Of a stretch of DNA of 64,000 nucleotides, positions 63,123-64,000 are shown piece by piece. The DNA lies in contig NZ_JAIUFY010000013.1 of the NCBI RefSeq assembly GCF_020165855.1, positions 248,001 through 312,000 on the forward strand. The letters run 5' to 3'. The position numbers were made by a program, and so were the translations under genes. This DNA comes from Celeribacter litoreus. GTDB lineage: Bacteria > Pseudomonadota > Alphaproteobacteria > Rhodobacterales > Rhodobacteraceae. Position 1 is the first letter of the stretch, and the number at the start of each line of letters is the position of its first letter. The notes under the pieces are model-generated. The model worked only from the letters and a program-made list of their open reading frames with translations, searched no databases and was not told the origin of the DNA.

Positions 63123-64000
63123 ATGTCGAAGTTGCCCGTGATTGCCGCGCTCTGGATGGAAGGCCCGTTGAGCTTTCTGGAACAACTATGCCTGAAGTCG
63201 TTTGTCGACGCTGGGCATAAAGTCGTTCTGTATCACTATGGTCCTGTGGAGCGCGTGCCCGAGGGGATCGAGATGGGAGATGCGAACGAGTTCCTCCCGC
63301 AGACCAACTTCCTACAACACGAACGCACCGGCTCTCCTGCGCTGCATTCCGACCTGTTCCGCTACAAGATGCTTGAGAAAAGCGAGAATACGATCTGGGC
63401 GGATACCGACGCCTATTGCATGCGCCCGTTCGAGACGGACACTGGCCATTATTACGGCTGGGAGAGTGAGAAACACATCAATGGTGGTGTGCTCGGTCTG
63501 CCGAAGGACAGTGATGCGCTTAAGGCGCTGTTGGATTTCACCTCCGACGAATTCGCGATCCCGTCGTATTACGGCGAGGACTACGCCAACGAACTCACTG
63601 AAAAGAAAAAGGCCGGCGAGCCGGTTCATGCCTCCGAGCAGCCGTGGGGCGTTTGGGGACCGCATGCGGTGACGCATTTCCTGCATGAAACGGGCGAAGA
63701 CAAATATGCCTTCCCGCAGGAGGTGCTCTATCCGTTCACCTTCAAAGACCGCCGCCTCATGCTCAAACGCGATTTCGACGTGTCGCCTTATGTGACCGAT
63801 AAAACCTGTTCTGTGCACCTCTATGGCCGCCGGATGCGGATGCGTCTGTTGGAAAAGGAAGGCGGAGCGCCGCACCCCAAGAGCTTCCTCGCGGGGCTAT
63901 TGCGTAAACATGAAATTGATCCCTATTCGGCCCCGATCATGACGCGACACAAGCCGCAGAAAGAGGAGGTCGACCCAGAGGTGCCGACCTACGATCTGCA
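63123..64000 (+). CDS. GT32-like glycosyltransferase, 3' partial
   Basis: The frame is open to the right edge (292 codons seen). It begins MSKLPVIAALWMEGPLSFLE, has the DxD motif Asp94-Thr-Asp96 (IWADTDAYCM) preceded by SDLFRYKML, and NGGVLGLP and EQPWGVWGP segments, the pattern of GT32/capsular-type sugar transferases. AAGGTG lies just before the ATG. It is divergent from the GT2 unit, consistent with a shared surface-glycan role (inference). The C terminus lies beyond the window. Confidence 0.7.
   Translation, partial: MSKLPVIAALWMEGPLSFLEQLCLKSFVDAGHKVVLYHYGPVERVPEGIEMGDANEFLPQTNFLQHERTGSPALHSDLFRYKMLEKSENTIWADTDAYCMRPFETDTGHYYGWESEKHINGGVLGLPKDSDALKALLDFTSDEFAIPSYYGEDYANELTEKKKAGEPVHASEQPWGVWGPHAVTHFLHETGEDKYAFPQEVLYPFTFKDRRLMLKRDFDVSPYVTDKTCSVHLYGRRMRMRLLEKEGGAPHPKSFLAGLLRKHEIDPYSAPIMTRHKPQKEEVDPEVPTYDL

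Overview
The window is a chromosomal segment of an alphaproteobacterium, almost certainly of the Rhodobacterales (Roseobacter-type Rhodobacteraceae). Evidence: ATP synthase F0 genes separate from F1, with a split b/b' pair; a ParA-type MipZ; a zinc-free L31; the order ffh / chorismate mutase / rpsP / rimM / trmD / rplS / rpmE; DUF1285-MoxR-DUF58-DUF4159 neighbours; and many orphan sulfotransferase-like and GT2-type genes. Genus was not determined. There is no rRNA or tRNA gene, CRISPR array, prophage or insertion sequence that I can support.

Layout. 0-4 kb: 3' part of an assimilatory nitrate reductase (nasA) with an overlapping TrpD2-like gene and two unknown small genes. 4-7 kb: mipZ and an acidic OmpA-family protein. 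6.7-14 kb (minus strand): a ribosome/SRP cluster running ffh, GNAT, chorismate mutase, rpsP, bluB, rimM, sulfotransferase, trmD, a membrane protein, rplS, rpmE, with a strongly foldable leader before ffh. 14-18 kb: glycosyltransferase, LysR, DMT exporter, UspA, a 22-residue membrane peptide and an ArsR regulator with a palindromic operator candidate. 18.4-21 kb: the F0 operon atpI-B-E-X-F, with two perfect hairpins just after atpE. 21-29.8 kb: GntR/FCD regulator, OmpA lipoprotein, Ada-type methyltransferase divergent from nth, a PfkB kinase, polA, a zinc-finger protein and an orphan ABC ATPase. 29.9-32.8 kb: HIT protein, a GT14-like branching transferase and a sulfotransferase.

32.8-35.4 kb is the most unusual stretch: a tandem duplication (offset 1709 bp) of a terminator, a small secreted protein and a CDF metal transporter. 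The first 622 bp of the two copies are identical, then identity drops abruptly, and the second transporter is cut off after a few dozen codons.

36-42.8 kb: a tightly overlapping four-gene moxR / DUF58 / BatA-DUF4159 / membrane-protein operon. 43.5-47.4 kb: glycolate oxidase glcDEF. 47.5-53.5 kb: trypsin-like protease, Hsp20, a large secreted phytase-esterase-like protein, a PLP aminotransferase and two small membrane proteins. 53.5-57.8 kb (minus): AraC regulator, deoC and an ALDH16-type double aldehyde dehydrogenase, plausibly a deoxyribose catabolic set. 58-64 kb: rpe, then a surface-glycan-type group of three overlapping or close minus-strand genes (two paralogous GT2 proteins and a sulfotransferase-like protein with a degraded P-loop) facing a GT32-like gene cut by the window end.

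The most promising undescribed items are the ffh leader RNA, the partly converted tandem duplication with its unknown secreted protein, and the atpE-atpX hairpins. No complete novel multi-gene system could be demonstrated from the sequence alone.
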